Origin: Lachnospiraceae bacterium
GTDB taxonomy: Bacteria; Bacillota; Clostridia; Lachnospirales; Lachnospiraceae
Reading direction: 5' to 3'
Length of the DNA stretch: 64,000 nucleotides
Assembly: GCA_017540605.1 (NCBI GenBank)
Contig: JAFYAS010000057.1
Location: 31,993-95,992 of the forward strand
Shown here: positions 26,743-35,688 of the stretch, one piece after another
Position numbering within the stretch: the stretch's first letter is position 1
Layout of the letters: the number at the start of each line of letters is the position of its first letter
Program-made: the position numbers and the translations under genes
The notes under the pieces: generated by a model
What the model was told of the DNA's origin: nothing
Database searches by the model: none
The model's input: the letters and a program-made list of their open reading frames with translations, nothing else

Positions 26743-27640
26743 CTTAAAAGCGGTTGCAGCTTCTATGGGATATACGGTTAAGCGTATCGGAAACCTTTAT
26801 ACCATAAAGGAAATGGATTCCATAAGAATCTATCCCGATAATCATTGGTATAGGTGGTCAGGCAAGAGTAATACGGGAATTACCGGTGGGAGCCAGATAG
26901 ATTTTATGATGGAGTTTGGCGGTATAGATATCAAGGAAGCGGTGGCTTATCTTCTTGACTATTCGGGACAGAAACGGGATGTGATTACAAATGATACATT
27001 TTACCCGAAGGAAAAGGAGCATAAGCCATTTTTTCTTCCTGCCGCTTCGTCGAACAATATGAGGATAACTAAATACCTGATGGAGAAAAGAGGATTGTCT
27101 TTTGAGACTGTAAATTTCTTTATCAATCAGGAGCTGATCTATGAATCGGAGAAGTATCATAACATTGTATTTCTCGGATTTAATCCGAAAGGTGAAGTTA
27201 AGTTTGCAAGCATGAGAGGAATCTATGACAGAGACGGAAAGTCTTTTAAGTGTGATGTATCAGGTTCCGATAAGCAGTACGCATTTCATTTGGAATCGGA
27301 GGGCAGTGATACCATTCTGGTGTTTGAGGCTGCCATAGACCTTATGAGTTATTACGAGCTATACGGTGAGCCAAAAGTTCACATGATCGCTCTTGGAATG
27401 ACAGCGGATAATCCATTAAGGCAATATCTATCCGACCACCCTGAGATCAGGAATATCGGATTTTGCCTTGATAATGACGAGCCGGGAAGGGAAGCGTCCT
27501 ATAAGATGGCTGAGGAATATATCAGGCTTGGCTATCGAACTAACATCAACCTTCCACCTGACGGATGCAAGGATTTTAATGATCTTATCTGCAAAAGCAA
27601 CTTATCTAAAAGGCAATCGAGAAAGGATAAAATCAGGTGA
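26696..27640 (+). CDS. Primase-like protein with DUF3991 and Toprim domains
   Basis: The 314-aa protein starts with a DUF3991-type N-terminus (about residues 1-80, YRWSGKSNTGITGGSQIDFM). It ends in a Toprim domain, with the glutamate in VFEAAIDLMSYY and the DxD-type motif FCLDNDEPGREA (about residues 255-266). This combination is typical of mobilisation or replication primases in Tn1549-like elements, which may prime the transferred single strand. The start at 26696 has AAGGAG 10 bases upstream. It lies immediately before the inverted half-site array and oriT-like region, consistent with a DNA-processing role. Confidence 0.8.
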   Translation: MGMFTTRELEIAKSVDLKAVAASMGYTVKRIGNLYTIKEMDSIRIYPDNHWYRWSGKSNTGITGGSQIDFMMEFGGIDIKEAVAYLLDYSGQKRDVITNDTFYPKEKEHKPFFLPAASSNNMRITKYLMEKRGLSFETVNFFINQELIYESEKYHNIVFLGFNPKGEVKFASMRGIYDRDGKSFKCDVSGSDKQYAFHLESEGSDTILVFEAAIDLMSYYELYGEPKVHMIALGMTADNPLRQYLSDHPEIRNIGFCLDNDEPGREASYKMAEEYIRLGYRTNINLPPDGCKDFNDLICKSNLSKRQSRKDKIR

Positions 27641-27643
27641 TTT

Positions 27644-27920
27644 GGATTAAACCTTAATCCAGAGTTTAATCCACTTTTTTGGATAACAAAGGTACTTGGA
27701 TTAAACTTTAATCCAATGTTTAATCCACAATAATTTTCTTATATTCTCGTGGATTAAACGTTAATCCACTTTGGATTAAAGCCTTAATCCAAACGGTGAT
27801 TTTTGGATTAAAATGTTAAGCCACATAAATTTTCACCATTTTTTTCTGGATTAACAGTTAAGCATGTATGGATTAAAACATAATCCAAACGGCGATTTTT
27901 TGGATTAAACCTTTAATCCA
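27644..27920 (+). repeat. Array of TGGATTAAA / TTTAATCCA inverted half-sites
   Basis: About eight GGATTAAA-type half-sites (near 27644, 27698, 27751, 27773, 27805, 27848, 27870, 27902) alternate with inverted TTAATCC partners. They form palindromes such as TGGATTAAACGTTAATCCA (27750-27768) with 2-5 base centres. Some copies carry mutations (TTAAGCC, TTAAGC). The stretch contains no gene. It lies between the primase-like gene and the oriT-like hairpin, so it may be a replication origin, a relaxosome accessory site or an operator cluster. Confidence 0.8.
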
Positions 27921-27960
27921 AGTAGATTTTTATAACATATTGGGGGTTTTAGGGGGCAAC

Positions 27961-28024
27961 GCCACCTAACCAGATGCACTTTTTCGCTTGTCGAACAAAG
28001 TGCGTATCTGGCAGAGGTGGTTAG
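27961..28024 (+). other. Candidate origin of transfer (oriT)
   Basis: CCAGAT-GCACTTT (27970-27982) pairs with AAAGTGC-GT-ATCTGG (27997-28011). An outer CCACCT/AGGTGG pair (27962-27967, 28015-28020) extends the repeat. G-rich sequence GGGGGTTTTAGGGGG lies just before it and a conserved-looking TTTGCTCCGCTTGTAGCA just after. Bipartite inverted repeats beside the mobilisation genes are the usual form of a MOBP oriT, and Tn1549-type elements have their oriT in this position. The nick site is not identified. Confidence 0.65.
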
Positions 28025-28083
28025 AGTGTCCCTTTGCTCCGCTTGTAGCATAGAGTTTAGTACGGATAAAAAGGAGGATTTTC

Positions 28084-28758
28084 ATGAGAGAAGATAAACT
28101 TGAAATAGATTCAGCAAACGGACTTGTGACATTTTGCAAAACAATGAACAGTCCCATTAAGATGAACAAGAAGTGTGCGACGATCATTCTTGCAAATTAC
28201 GACAGCAGGGACATCACACTCAGCACGGATAAGGAAGGATATCTTTATCAGACAGGGATTACCGGAGAGGAGATTCAAACAACCCTTGACGATATGATTG
28301 ATGAGGTGTGCGAGTGGAATTATGAGGATATCGAAGCTGCAAAGAATGCTCTTAAGAGGGCGGATGATTACATAGCCAAATGTAAGCTGAGTTCTCAGAT
28401 AGAGAAGCTTGAAAAGGAAGCAAGAGCACTTAACTACATTTTCTATCAGACAAAGTATGGCAGAAATGTAGAGATGCTTGCGGACCGTATCGCAAAGGAT
28501 GTGATGCAGCAGCTTAATCTGGTTCCTATCTATGATGTGCCATTTTATGAGGACAAGGTTTCAGATGTCAGGGTAACAGACAGGGTTGAAACAGATATTT
28601 TTAAAGTATCACATCAGGACAATGATATTGTTTCATCGGTGGATGAGTCTGAGATATCGGATGATACTGACAAAATGACTATCGTTGCTTCCGATCCTGT
28701 TAAGGTGACAGAATCGGAGCCTGAGATTGATAAGGAGTATTCAAAGGGGGCGAGGTAA
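28084..28758 (+). CDS. Hypothetical protein of the mobilisation region, 224 aa
   Basis: The first gene after the oriT-like sequence encodes a soluble protein with a central helical segment (about residues 75-125, rich in Lys, Glu and Ala). Its C-terminal third is acidic and low in complexity (VSSVDESEISDDTDKMTIVA). AAGGAGGA precedes the ATG. It sits in the same operon as mobC and the relaxase with no gap. I do not recognise a domain; a relaxosome accessory role is only suggested by position. Confidence 0.6.
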   Translation: MREDKLEIDSANGLVTFCKTMNSPIKMNKKCATIILANYDSRDITLSTDKEGYLYQTGITGEEIQTTLDDMIDEVCEWNYEDIEAAKNALKRADDYIAKCKLSSQIEKLEKEARALNYIFYQTKYGRNVEMLADRIAKDVMQQLNLVPIYDVPFYEDKVSDVRVTDRVETDIFKVSHQDNDIVSSVDESEISDDTDKMTIVASDPVKVTESEPEIDKEYSKGAR

Positions 28759-29082
28759 ATGGGCATGAATTTGAGAAAGGCATACCGGCTTACCGAAGAA
28801 CAGAATGCCGAGCTTCAGGAAAAGGTAGCGGAGCTTGGCATGACGGAGTCGGAGTTTATCCGCCTGCTTATTACCCAAAGACCAAAGGATTATCCTGAAA
28901 TAAGGGCAATGCTTAACAGTCTGATCAATGAGGTCAACCGTATCGGTGTCAATATCAATGAGATTGTTCACAACAACAATTCCATTCTGTATTCCGATAC
29001 CGATAAGTCCAGACTTATGGCATATATGCAGCGCCTAAATGAAATGGTAAGCAAGGCGGTGGTGGATATTGGCGATAACTAA
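28759..29082 (+). CDS. mobC: MobC-like relaxosome accessory protein
   Basis: This 107-aa protein has the pattern RKAYRLTEEQNAELQEKVAE and GMTESEFIRLLI, a ribbon-helix-helix-type DNA-binding start. LINEVNRIGVNINEIVHNNN follows, the diagnostic MobC stretch. MobC proteins bind oriT and help the relaxase nick it. The gene begins right after the stop of the preceding gene and overlaps the relaxase start by 14 bases. That arrangement is conserved for MOBP systems. Confidence 0.87.
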   Translation: MGMNLRKAYRLTEEQNAELQEKVAELGMTESEFIRLLITQRPKDYPEIRAMLNSLINEVNRIGVNINEIVHNNNSILYSDTDKSRLMAYMQRLNEMVSKAVVDIGDN

Positions 29083-30523
29083 GATTCTTTATATGAAGGA
29101 TTGCGGTAACCATGATCCGGGGAAGCATTTAAGACAGGCGATTGATTATATCCTTGTTCCCGAAAAGACCGGAGAGGAGCTTTATGTTTCGGGTGTCAAC
29201 TGTCAGGTTCCTTATGCTTATGAACAGATGAAGGCAACAAAGGTTCAGTTCGGCAAGACGGATAAAAGGCAGGGGTATCACATCATCATTTCTTTCGAAG
29301 AGGGTGAGGTGGATGCTCATACTGCCTTTGAGATAGTCGGGAAGTTTGTTGACGAGTATCTTAAGGATGAGTATCAGGCGGTCTATGCGGTACATGACAA
29401 TACTGCCCATATCCACGGTCACATCATATTCAACAGTGTGAGTTTTATTACGGGAAAGAAATTCCGGTACGAAAAAGGAGATTGGGCAAAGTACATTCAG
29501 CCCATTACCAACCGTCTCTGTGATGAATATGGTCTTTCTACCATTTCCATTGACGGTGATGAGGCAGAACCGTCAGAGAAGTACACGGAATGGAGAGATG
29601 GCAGGGGTGACGCATTTTTATGGGCGGACATGATAAGAAGGGATTTAGATGCCTGTGTCTTGCAGGCTTCTGATTTTGATGAGTTCATATCCATTCTTCA
29701 GGATAAAGGCTATGAGGTAAAGCAGAACAAATACTTTGCAATAAAGCCTCCGGGACTTTTACGGTTCAGACGGTGCTATCGACTTGGTGATGATTATTCC
29801 GAGGAGCGACTTCGGGAGAGAATTGAGACGGAAGATCTTAAGTATTATCAGGAACACCATAGCGAGGCAAGGATTGTAAAGGTTCTGATTCCCTATCACT
29901 TAAAGAGGGCGAAGCTTTCCGGTATGCAGCGTAAATACTTTGCAAAGCTCTATCGTCTCGGAAAATTGAAAAGCAGACCGTACAGTCAGGCATATAAGTA
30001 TCGGGACGAGATAAGGAAGATGCATAAGTTGCATGAACAGTATATGTTCCTTGCGGATAACGGGATTCATTCGGAGGAGGATTTGTTAAAAGCGTATGAG
30101 CTTCTTAAATCTGAAAAGGAGGCTCTTTCAAAAGAACGGAACAAGTTCTATAAGGAGCAGGCAAGGTATCGGTCCTTGTGGAAGAAGGTGGACAGGATGA
30201 AGGAGATCACTCCTGCCGAGAAAACCTTTCAAAATGGTGATATATTTTTCCTAAAGGAGCATGAGGAATATATGAAGCTTCAGTCAGAGATTGAGGCAGC
30301 AGGATATTCGCTTGATGAATTAGAGGAGCTTCGTACTTTTTATAAGGGTAAGTCTTTAGAACATCAGACGCTTCGCAAGGATTGTAATAAGAAGATCCGT
30401 ATAGTGGAAAGCCTGATAAGGGAAGCAAAAGAGGATGCTAAGATGGCGGAATCCGGTATCAGGCAGGATAAGAGTAAAGATAAGATTGATAAACCAAGGC
30501 AGCCTAAATCAAGGACTGTCTGA
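29069..30523 (+). CDS. MOBP-type relaxase
   Basis: The 484-aa DNA nickase begins MAITKILYMKDCGNHDPGKH. It contains the metal-binding histidine cluster AHIHGHIIFNSV (His114, 116, 118), and the catalytic tyrosine is expected in the N-terminal region (QAIDYIL, Tyr27). The C-terminal half is basic and helical (about residues 250-470) and probably contacts DNA or the coupling protein. The start codon is TTG at 29069, inside the end of mobC; no other start fits the conserved N-terminus. The relaxase would cut at the candidate oriT 1 kb upstream and lead the strand to VirD4. Confidence 0.88.
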   Translation: MAITKILYMKDCGNHDPGKHLRQAIDYILVPEKTGEELYVSGVNCQVPYAYEQMKATKVQFGKTDKRQGYHIIISFEEGEVDAHTAFEIVGKFVDEYLKDEYQAVYAVHDNTAHIHGHIIFNSVSFITGKKFRYEKGDWAKYIQPITNRLCDEYGLSTISIDGDEAEPSEKYTEWRDGRGDAFLWADMIRRDLDACVLQASDFDEFISILQDKGYEVKQNKYFAIKPPGLLRFRRCYRLGDDYSEERLRERIETEDLKYYQEHHSEARIVKVLIPYHLKRAKLSGMQRKYFAKLYRLGKLKSRPYSQAYKYRDEIRKMHKLHEQYMFLADNGIHSEEDLLKAYELLKSEKEALSKERNKFYKEQARYRSLWKKVDRMKEITPAEKTFQNGDIFFLKEHEEYMKLQSEIEAAGYSLDELEELRTFYKGKSLEHQTLRKDCNKKIRIVESLIREAKEDAKMAESGIRQDKSKDKIDKPRQPKSRTV

Positions 30524-30545
30524 TTTTTTGTAAAGGAGGATGACA

Positions 30546-31835
30546 ATGGAAGATACTAAATTATCAGCAGAGGAGATTGAACAGGTAGTAGCCCAGCTTG
30601 AGAATGAGAAGTATAACAAGGCTACACTTGATCTTGTCAGGGAGGACTTAGAGTTTGGTCTCACGAAAAGACAGATTGAGATGTATAAGAGCAAGAAACT
30701 TCGATATGAGCAGAGGCGTGAGATGTCAAATGCAATGCGAAACGGTGTTCCCGATGATGTGGTAGCGAAATTTTCAAGCGGCAAGTACACGGAACAGCAG
30801 CTTTCTATTTTTACGGAGGAGTTTGTTGAGGGTTTCAAGTTGGAAAAGCTTTTGGAGATCATGGACGGTACCCAGTCAGGTTACGATATGAAGGAAGCGT
30901 GTGCGAGGGTAAAGGATACGCTTTCGAACACAAAGGAAAAGCCTAAAGAGCCTAAATCAAAACCGGAGCCTGAAACACCTGCAGAGGAGCTTAAGAATAC
31001 AAAGGAACCGGTTGTTGAAAAGCAGGTAATTATACAGCCTGCGGTTGGTACAAAAGAATTTCTTGATTCCATGCAGAAGATGGTGGATGTTTTTTCTGAT
31101 ACCATGCAAAAGCAGTTTGAGCGTATGGATAAGAGAGACGAGGAGCTTAGGCGTGAACATGATAATGAAGCGGAAAGATCTTTGAACAACAGGATAACCC
31201 AGCTTGAAAAAGAACTTTCCGATTCTAAAAAAGATCTGTCTGCTGCATCTGGGGTTGTAAGTGACAAGGAGCAGATTATCAGGTCGATGCAGTCGGATAT
31301 GGATAATAAGTCAAAGGAGTTATCCATAAAAGAAGAAGAGATTAAAAAACTACGAGAGGAGATGGAGCAGATGAAGACAGGAAATGTTTCTGCGGTTATA
31401 AGTGATAATACGCATTCCGCTTCTGATAACAATTCTGTTGTTAGCGGCGGTACTTCACCGACAGGGCATACGGTATCAGAAGATGGAGCAGGTATCCCAA
31501 AGGTCAGCCCGAACCATACGGGCAACTATACGATGAATCTTACCATGGCAAACGGCAAGCAGATACCGATTCAGGTGGAGCGAACCGAGAGAAAGTCACC
31601 TTTTGGGATTTCGGCTCTGATGTCAAAGTTTCTTCCAAAAGGACCGGCAAAGACACTTCTTACAAGGATGATCGAGGGCAGATATTCCGGGGAGCAGTTA
31701 GCGGAGATTGTCTATGCTTATGACAACAAGCTTAATGAAGCTGAGGTCAAAGAGCTTCTTGATGCCAATCTTCCTGCGGAGGAAATGCACGGTATCATAA
31801 ATGTTGTTGCCGCAGCGAAGGGCGGTGAGGAATAA
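30546..31835 (+). CDS. Coiled-coil protein of the transfer operon, 429 aa
   Basis: This soluble protein has a helical N-terminus (LSAEEIEQVVAQLENEKYNK), a Pro/Glu/Lys linker (about residues 120-160) and a strong coiled coil (about 205-285, RITQLEKELSDSKKDL). A Ser/Asn spacer follows, then a C-terminal domain (FGISALMSKFLPKGPAKT). ATG 30546 is preferred because AAAGGAGGA overlaps the ATG at 30540. Its stop overlaps the PcfB-like gene by one base. It lies between relaxase and coupling-protein genes, which fits an adaptor, but no family is recognised. Confidence 0.65.
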   Translation: MEDTKLSAEEIEQVVAQLENEKYNKATLDLVREDLEFGLTKRQIEMYKSKKLRYEQRREMSNAMRNGVPDDVVAKFSSGKYTEQQLSIFTEEFVEGFKLEKLLEIMDGTQSGYDMKEACARVKDTLSNTKEKPKEPKSKPEPETPAEELKNTKEPVVEKQVIIQPAVGTKEFLDSMQKMVDVFSDTMQKQFERMDKRDEELRREHDNEAERSLNNRITQLEKELSDSKKDLSAASGVVSDKEQIIRSMQSDMDNKSKELSIKEEEIKKLREEMEQMKTGNVSAVISDNTHSASDNNSVVSGGTSPTGHTVSEDGAGIPKVSPNHTGNYTMNLTMANGKQIPIQVERTERKSPFGISALMSKFLPKGPAKTLLTRMIEGRYSGEQLAEIVYAYDNKLNEAEVKELLDANLPAEEMHGIINVVAAAKGGEE

Positions 31836-32926
31836 TGTCAGAGATCAGTGATGCAGTACAGATAATAAGGGTTAGCTTTGAGGGAGTGGAGGTTGCCATG
31901 AAAGTCGGCAGTGCTTCTATTTCCACCATGCAAAAGACAATGAAGTTTCTCTACGGTATGCTCAACTTTGAAAAGAGCATGGGCAAGACCACAATGAAAC
32001 AGCTTCTTATGAGAGGCGGTGACCTGCAGGTCTTGGAGTTTAATAAAGAAGATATGGCAAGGGTACAGAAACTTGCTAAGAAGTATGGAATCCTTTATTC
32101 CGTAATGCCTGACCTTGGGAGAGAGGGCAAGGTGGAGGTGCTTTTCCACAGTGAGGCTACACCGAGAGTTAATCTTCTGATAAGCAAGTTAAAGTCGGAA
32201 ACCATGTCTGTAAAGAGTATGGATAAGTTTCTGGAGGAGACAAGCGATAAGGAGCTTGGAAGGTTTGACAAGTTCCTCAAAAAAGAAAAGTCGGGAAACC
32301 TTGATGTCCACGCAGATGCTAATCTTGACAGCCTGATAAAAAAGGTCGGACAGTACGCTAAGGATAAAAAAAGCATCAGCGTGGACGAGATCAAAAAGGA
32401 ATTGTCCATAGATAAGGATATGGTCAAGGAGGCACTTGCTGAGCTGCTTAAAATAGGTGTGGTTGATAAGCCTGACGAGACAGGACAGTACAAGGTAATT
32501 ATGGATTCAGATTCCATAGATGCCAAGGTAAACCGATTTCAGGAACTGACTAACCGTATGCGCACCATAGCGGCTTCAAAGAATACGAACCTTGTGGATA
32601 TCACGATTGCTAAAAAGATGGTAATGGAGGAGAATGACCATGCCATTAAGACCTTGATACCCGGCACATTTAAGACGGGTGCAAAGTATATCTGGCTCAA
32701 TAAGTCGGATATCATGGAGATTTACAATGGCAAGACAATCCTTTCCTATCTTGACCGCAATAAGGACTATAAGATTTATTCCAAGGACAACAGAGTAATT
32801 GAGACTATCAAAGGACTGGATCTTTTTGAGGCACACTATGATGCGGTTGCTACCGGAGTGCGTGAGCACTTTGAAAAGGAGATGAAGCAGACCGTCAAGC
32901 GAAGCACACAGGTAAGAAAGAGGTGA
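31835..32926 (+). CDS. PcfB-like (DUF3801) substrate-recruitment protein
   Basis: The 363-aa protein starts with a DUF3801 domain (about residues 5-130; SISTMQKTMKFLYGML, KTTMKQLLMRGGDLQVLEF, ARKYGI-like core). A charged linker and a winged-helix-like region (about 165-225, KKSISVDEIKKELSIDKDMV) follow. In enterococcal pCF10, PcfB brings relaxosomes to the coupling protein PcfC. Here it directly precedes the VirD4-like gene, the same order. The extra winged-helix part makes it longer than PcfB. Confidence 0.78.
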   Translation: MSEISDAVQIIRVSFEGVEVAMKVGSASISTMQKTMKFLYGMLNFEKSMGKTTMKQLLMRGGDLQVLEFNKEDMARVQKLAKKYGILYSVMPDLGREGKVEVLFHSEATPRVNLLISKLKSETMSVKSMDKFLEETSDKELGRFDKFLKKEKSGNLDVHADANLDSLIKKVGQYAKDKKSISVDEIKKELSIDKDMVKEALAELLKIGVVDKPDETGQYKVIMDSDSIDAKVNRFQELTNRMRTIAASKNTNLVDITIAKKMVMEENDHAIKTLIPGTFKTGAKYIWLNKSDIMEIYNGKTILSYLDRNKDYKIYSKDNRVIETIKGLDLFEAHYDAVATGVREHFEKEMKQTVKRSTQVRKR

Positions 32927-32932
32927 TGAGGT

Positions 32933-35149
32933 TTGAAAACGACAAAGAAGAAACCGTCTATTCCTTTGATTATCATAGGTGCATTGTTTGCGGCTTATGC
33001 AGGCTATCTCGTAAACGGAGCGTGGCATCAGGGTATCGAGTTTGGTGACTTTGTAAACAATCTGACCGAGGTGATAAGCTACCCGCTTAGGGATTATTAT
33101 AATGAATACACCTTAAAGGCAGTTGGTATTGCAGAGTTCATATATGCCATCGTGATGGCCATGTATTACACCAGTCAAAGGTCGATGATGCCGGGCAGGG
33201 AGTTTGGTACGGCAAGGCTTGCCACACCAAAGGAAATCAATAAGGTAATAAAGGATAAGGACGATTCTAAAAACCGTATTCTAAGTCAGAATGTGAGGAT
33301 GAGCCTTGATACCAGAAAGACGAAGCTTAATGACAATGTCCTGATAATCGGAGGAAGTGGTGCGGGTAAGACTTTTTACGAGGTTAAGCCTAATCTGATG
33401 CAGAGAAATTCTTCCTTTATCGTCACCGATCCAAAGGGCGAGATCCTTCGCTCGGAAGGTGAGATGTTAAAGGCAAACGGGTACAATGTAAAGGTCATAA
33501 ACCTTTTGGAGATGGATAAGAGCGACTGCTATAATCCGTTTGTATATCTTCGTGAGGAGACCGATGTTGTGAAGCTTGTGACAAACATCATGTCCAATAC
33601 CACACCGAAGAATGCGTCAAGTTCAGATCCATTCTGGGACAAGGCAGAGGGGCTGTTTTTACAGTCTCTTTTCTATTATGTATGGCTTGAGACTCCGATT
33701 GCAAAGCGTAATATGGCGACAGTCATGGAGCTAATCGGCAAGGCAGAGGTTACGGAAAAGGATAAGCCTTCAGAGCTTGATAAGCAGATGTCTTTTCTTG
33801 AGCATACCTCACCTCTTGGAGCAAATCACCCTGCGGTAAAGCAGTATAAGAAATGTATGCGTGGTGCAGGTGATACGATTCGTTCTATCATCATTTCAGC
33901 CAATTCAAGACTTGCAAAACTTGAAAACAAGCAGGTGTTAAGGCTGCTTTCAAAGGATGACTTAAATCTTGCAGAGCTTGGAACAGGGGTAAGCAATGAC
34001 GGTAAGACCAAGACAGCACTTTTCTGTGTTATTCCCGACAGTGATAAATCCTATAACTTTATCATTGGAATGCTTTATACACAGATTTTTCAAGAGCTTT
34101 ATTATCAGGCAGACTTCAATTATGGAGGCAGGTTGCCTATCCATGTGACATTTATGTTAGACGAGTTTGCAAATGTTGCATTGCCTGATGACTACTGTTC
34201 GCTTCTTTCCACCATGCGAAGCAGGGAGATTTCAAGCATTATCATTATTCAGAACCTTGCCCAGATTAAGGCACTTTTTAAGGATACTTGGGAGACGATT
34301 CCGGGTAACTGTGATACGCTTGTGTATCTTGGCGGTAATGAGCAGAGTACACACGAGTACATCTCAAAGCTGCTTGGAAAGGCTACCATTGATAAGAAGT
34401 CAACGGGCGAATCAAGAGGAAGACAGGGAAGTTCAAGCAGGAACTATGATGTTTTGGGGCGTGAGATTATGACGCCTGATGAAGTAAGAAAGATGGATAA
34501 TTCCAAATGTCTTATCTTTATCAGAGGTCTTGATCCCGTTCTTGACGGCAAGTATTTCACACCGAAGCATCCGATTTTTTCTCAGACAGCAGATGGTGAC
34601 GGTAAGCCTTATGAGTTTGTTAAGAAAACCGATGACCACTTTATCGGACAGCCGTATGAGTTCCTTAATGAACAGGGTGTCGAACATTTTGTGAAGATGA
34701 AGGAAAACGGTGAGAATGTCTTTATTCAGGATCTTACTTATGAGGAGTTTATGAGTCTTGATGAGGACAGGATGAATGAATATCTTCTGACGGAGGAGGA
34801 GCTTCACGAAAACAGGGAGTATCTTAAGTCGTTGGAGGGACAGATGGAGCTTCAGCATATTCCCGATGAGGAGGCTGACAGCAAGGGTAATACGATGTTA
34901 TCAGACCTTATTAAAGCAGCAAAGGAGAGCAAGGCAAAGGAAGATGAGCTGATAGCAAATGAGACCTTGGAGCAGAGACTAAAGAGGATGCCTTTTAACG
35001 CACAGCTTCGGAAACTCTTTAATCAGGCGGTTGCAATGAAGATACCGGAAGAGGAGATCATGAAGTATGTGAAGGCAGATGTTTCCATCATCAAGGTTGC
35101 ACAGTTTGTCAACAGCTACAAAGCGTCTGAAAAAAAGGCGACAATGTAG
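32933..35149 (+). CDS. virD4: VirD4/TraG-type coupling ATPase
   Basis: The 738-aa type IV coupling protein has two N-terminal membrane helices (about residues 9-28 and 60-80), Walker A IIGGSGAGKT (about 138-147) and Walker B TFMLDEFANV (about 405-414). TMRSREISSIIIIQNLAQIK follows, as in all VirD4 proteins. It hands the relaxase-DNA complex to the secretion channel. The start is TTG at 32933 with AGAAAGAGGTGATG upstream, the second TTG start in this operon. The C-terminal 150 residues are acidic and helical and may contact PcfB. Confidence 0.92.
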   Translation: MKTTKKKPSIPLIIIGALFAAYAGYLVNGAWHQGIEFGDFVNNLTEVISYPLRDYYNEYTLKAVGIAEFIYAIVMAMYYTSQRSMMPGREFGTARLATPKEINKVIKDKDDSKNRILSQNVRMSLDTRKTKLNDNVLIIGGSGAGKTFYEVKPNLMQRNSSFIVTDPKGEILRSEGEMLKANGYNVKVINLLEMDKSDCYNPFVYLREETDVVKLVTNIMSNTTPKNASSSDPFWDKAEGLFLQSLFYYVWLETPIAKRNMATVMELIGKAEVTEKDKPSELDKQMSFLEHTSPLGANHPAVKQYKKCMRGAGDTIRSIIISANSRLAKLENKQVLRLLSKDDLNLAELGTGVSNDGKTKTALFCVIPDSDKSYNFIIGMLYTQIFQELYYQADFNYGGRLPIHVTFMLDEFANVALPDDYCSLLSTMRSREISSIIIIQNLAQIKALFKDTWETIPGNCDTLVYLGGNEQSTHEYISKLLGKATIDKKSTGESRGRQGSSSRNYDVLGREIMTPDEVRKMDNSKCLIFIRGLDPVLDGKYFTPKHPIFSQTADGDGKPYEFVKKTDDHFIGQPYEFLNEQGVEHFVKMKENGENVFIQDLTYEEFMSLDEDRMNEYLLTEEELHENREYLKSLEGQMELQHIPDEEADSKGNTMLSDLIKAAKESKAKEDELIANETLEQRLKRMPFNAQLRKLFNQAVAMKIPEEEIMKYVKADVSIIKVAQFVNSYKASEKKATM

Positions 35150-35175
35150 CTTTAATATAAAGTAACATTATTCAC

Positions 35176-35234
35176 GGGGAAGTGTGAGTTGGTAAATGCC
35201 ATTATCACGCTTCCCCTTATTTTATTAGTAAAGG
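35176..35234 (+). terminator. Hairpin between coupling-protein and pilin-like genes
   Basis: GGGGAAGTGTGA (35176-35187) pairs with TCACGCTTCCCC (35215-35226) over 12 bp with one G-U, followed by TTATTTTATTA. It can end or attenuate the upstream transcript. Confidence 0.7.
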
Positions 35235-35245
35235 AGATTTTTATC

Positions 35246-35623
35246 ATGAAGAGATTTTTAACGGCAACATTTAACAGGGTAGCGAAGAAGGAGGGTTCTA
35301 CCATGAACAAGAAGAAAAGAAGTTTTATGAGGCAGGTAATGATACCGGCATTTTGCGGTGCGGTAACGGCTATGAATCTTATGACCACTACGGCATTTGC
35401 GGCAGGTACGGAAGCAGTCACCAAGCCGCTTGACAGCTTAAAGACGCTTATCATTGCGGTTATCGGTGCAATCGGTGTCATTATCCTTGCAAAGAATGTA
35501 ATGGAGTTTGCTCAAGCTTATCAGCAGCAGGATTCATCAACCATGAACTCAGCACTTAAAGGTATCGTGGCAGGTGTTATGATGGCGGGTATTTCATCCG
35601 TGCTTTCGTTCTTGGGATTCTGA
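35246..35623 (+). CDS. Maff2/VirB2-like pilin-type membrane protein
   Basis: This is a small secreted or membrane protein of 125 aa. It has a signal-like segment ending TTTAFAAG and two membrane helices (LKTLIIAVIGAIGVIILAKN and a C-terminal one, GIVAGVMMAGISSVLSFLGF). A QQQDSSTMNSALK loop separates them. This matches Maff2-type proteins of Tn1549-like elements and the VirB2 plan. Two starts, 35246 and 35303, each have a good ribosome site (AAGGAGAT and AAGGAGGG). The shorter form would be 106 aa, and the first may be a translational lead-in. Confidence 0.75.
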   Translation: MKRFLTATFNRVAKKEGSTMNKKKRSFMRQVMIPAFCGAVTAMNLMTTTAFAAGTEAVTKPLDSLKTLIIAVIGAIGVIILAKNVMEFAQAYQQQDSSTMNSALKGIVAGVMMAGISSVLSFLGF

Positions 35624-35688
35624 TTTTAAGAAGATTTGCAAAAATAGGACGGCGAAATCAGCCGTCCGGAAAGGCGAGGTGAAAGCAA

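Noticed and set aside
27644..27920. CRISPR array
   Set aside because: The repeats are short palindromic half-sites with irregular spacing of a few bases, no unique spacers of 25-40 bases and no cas genes.
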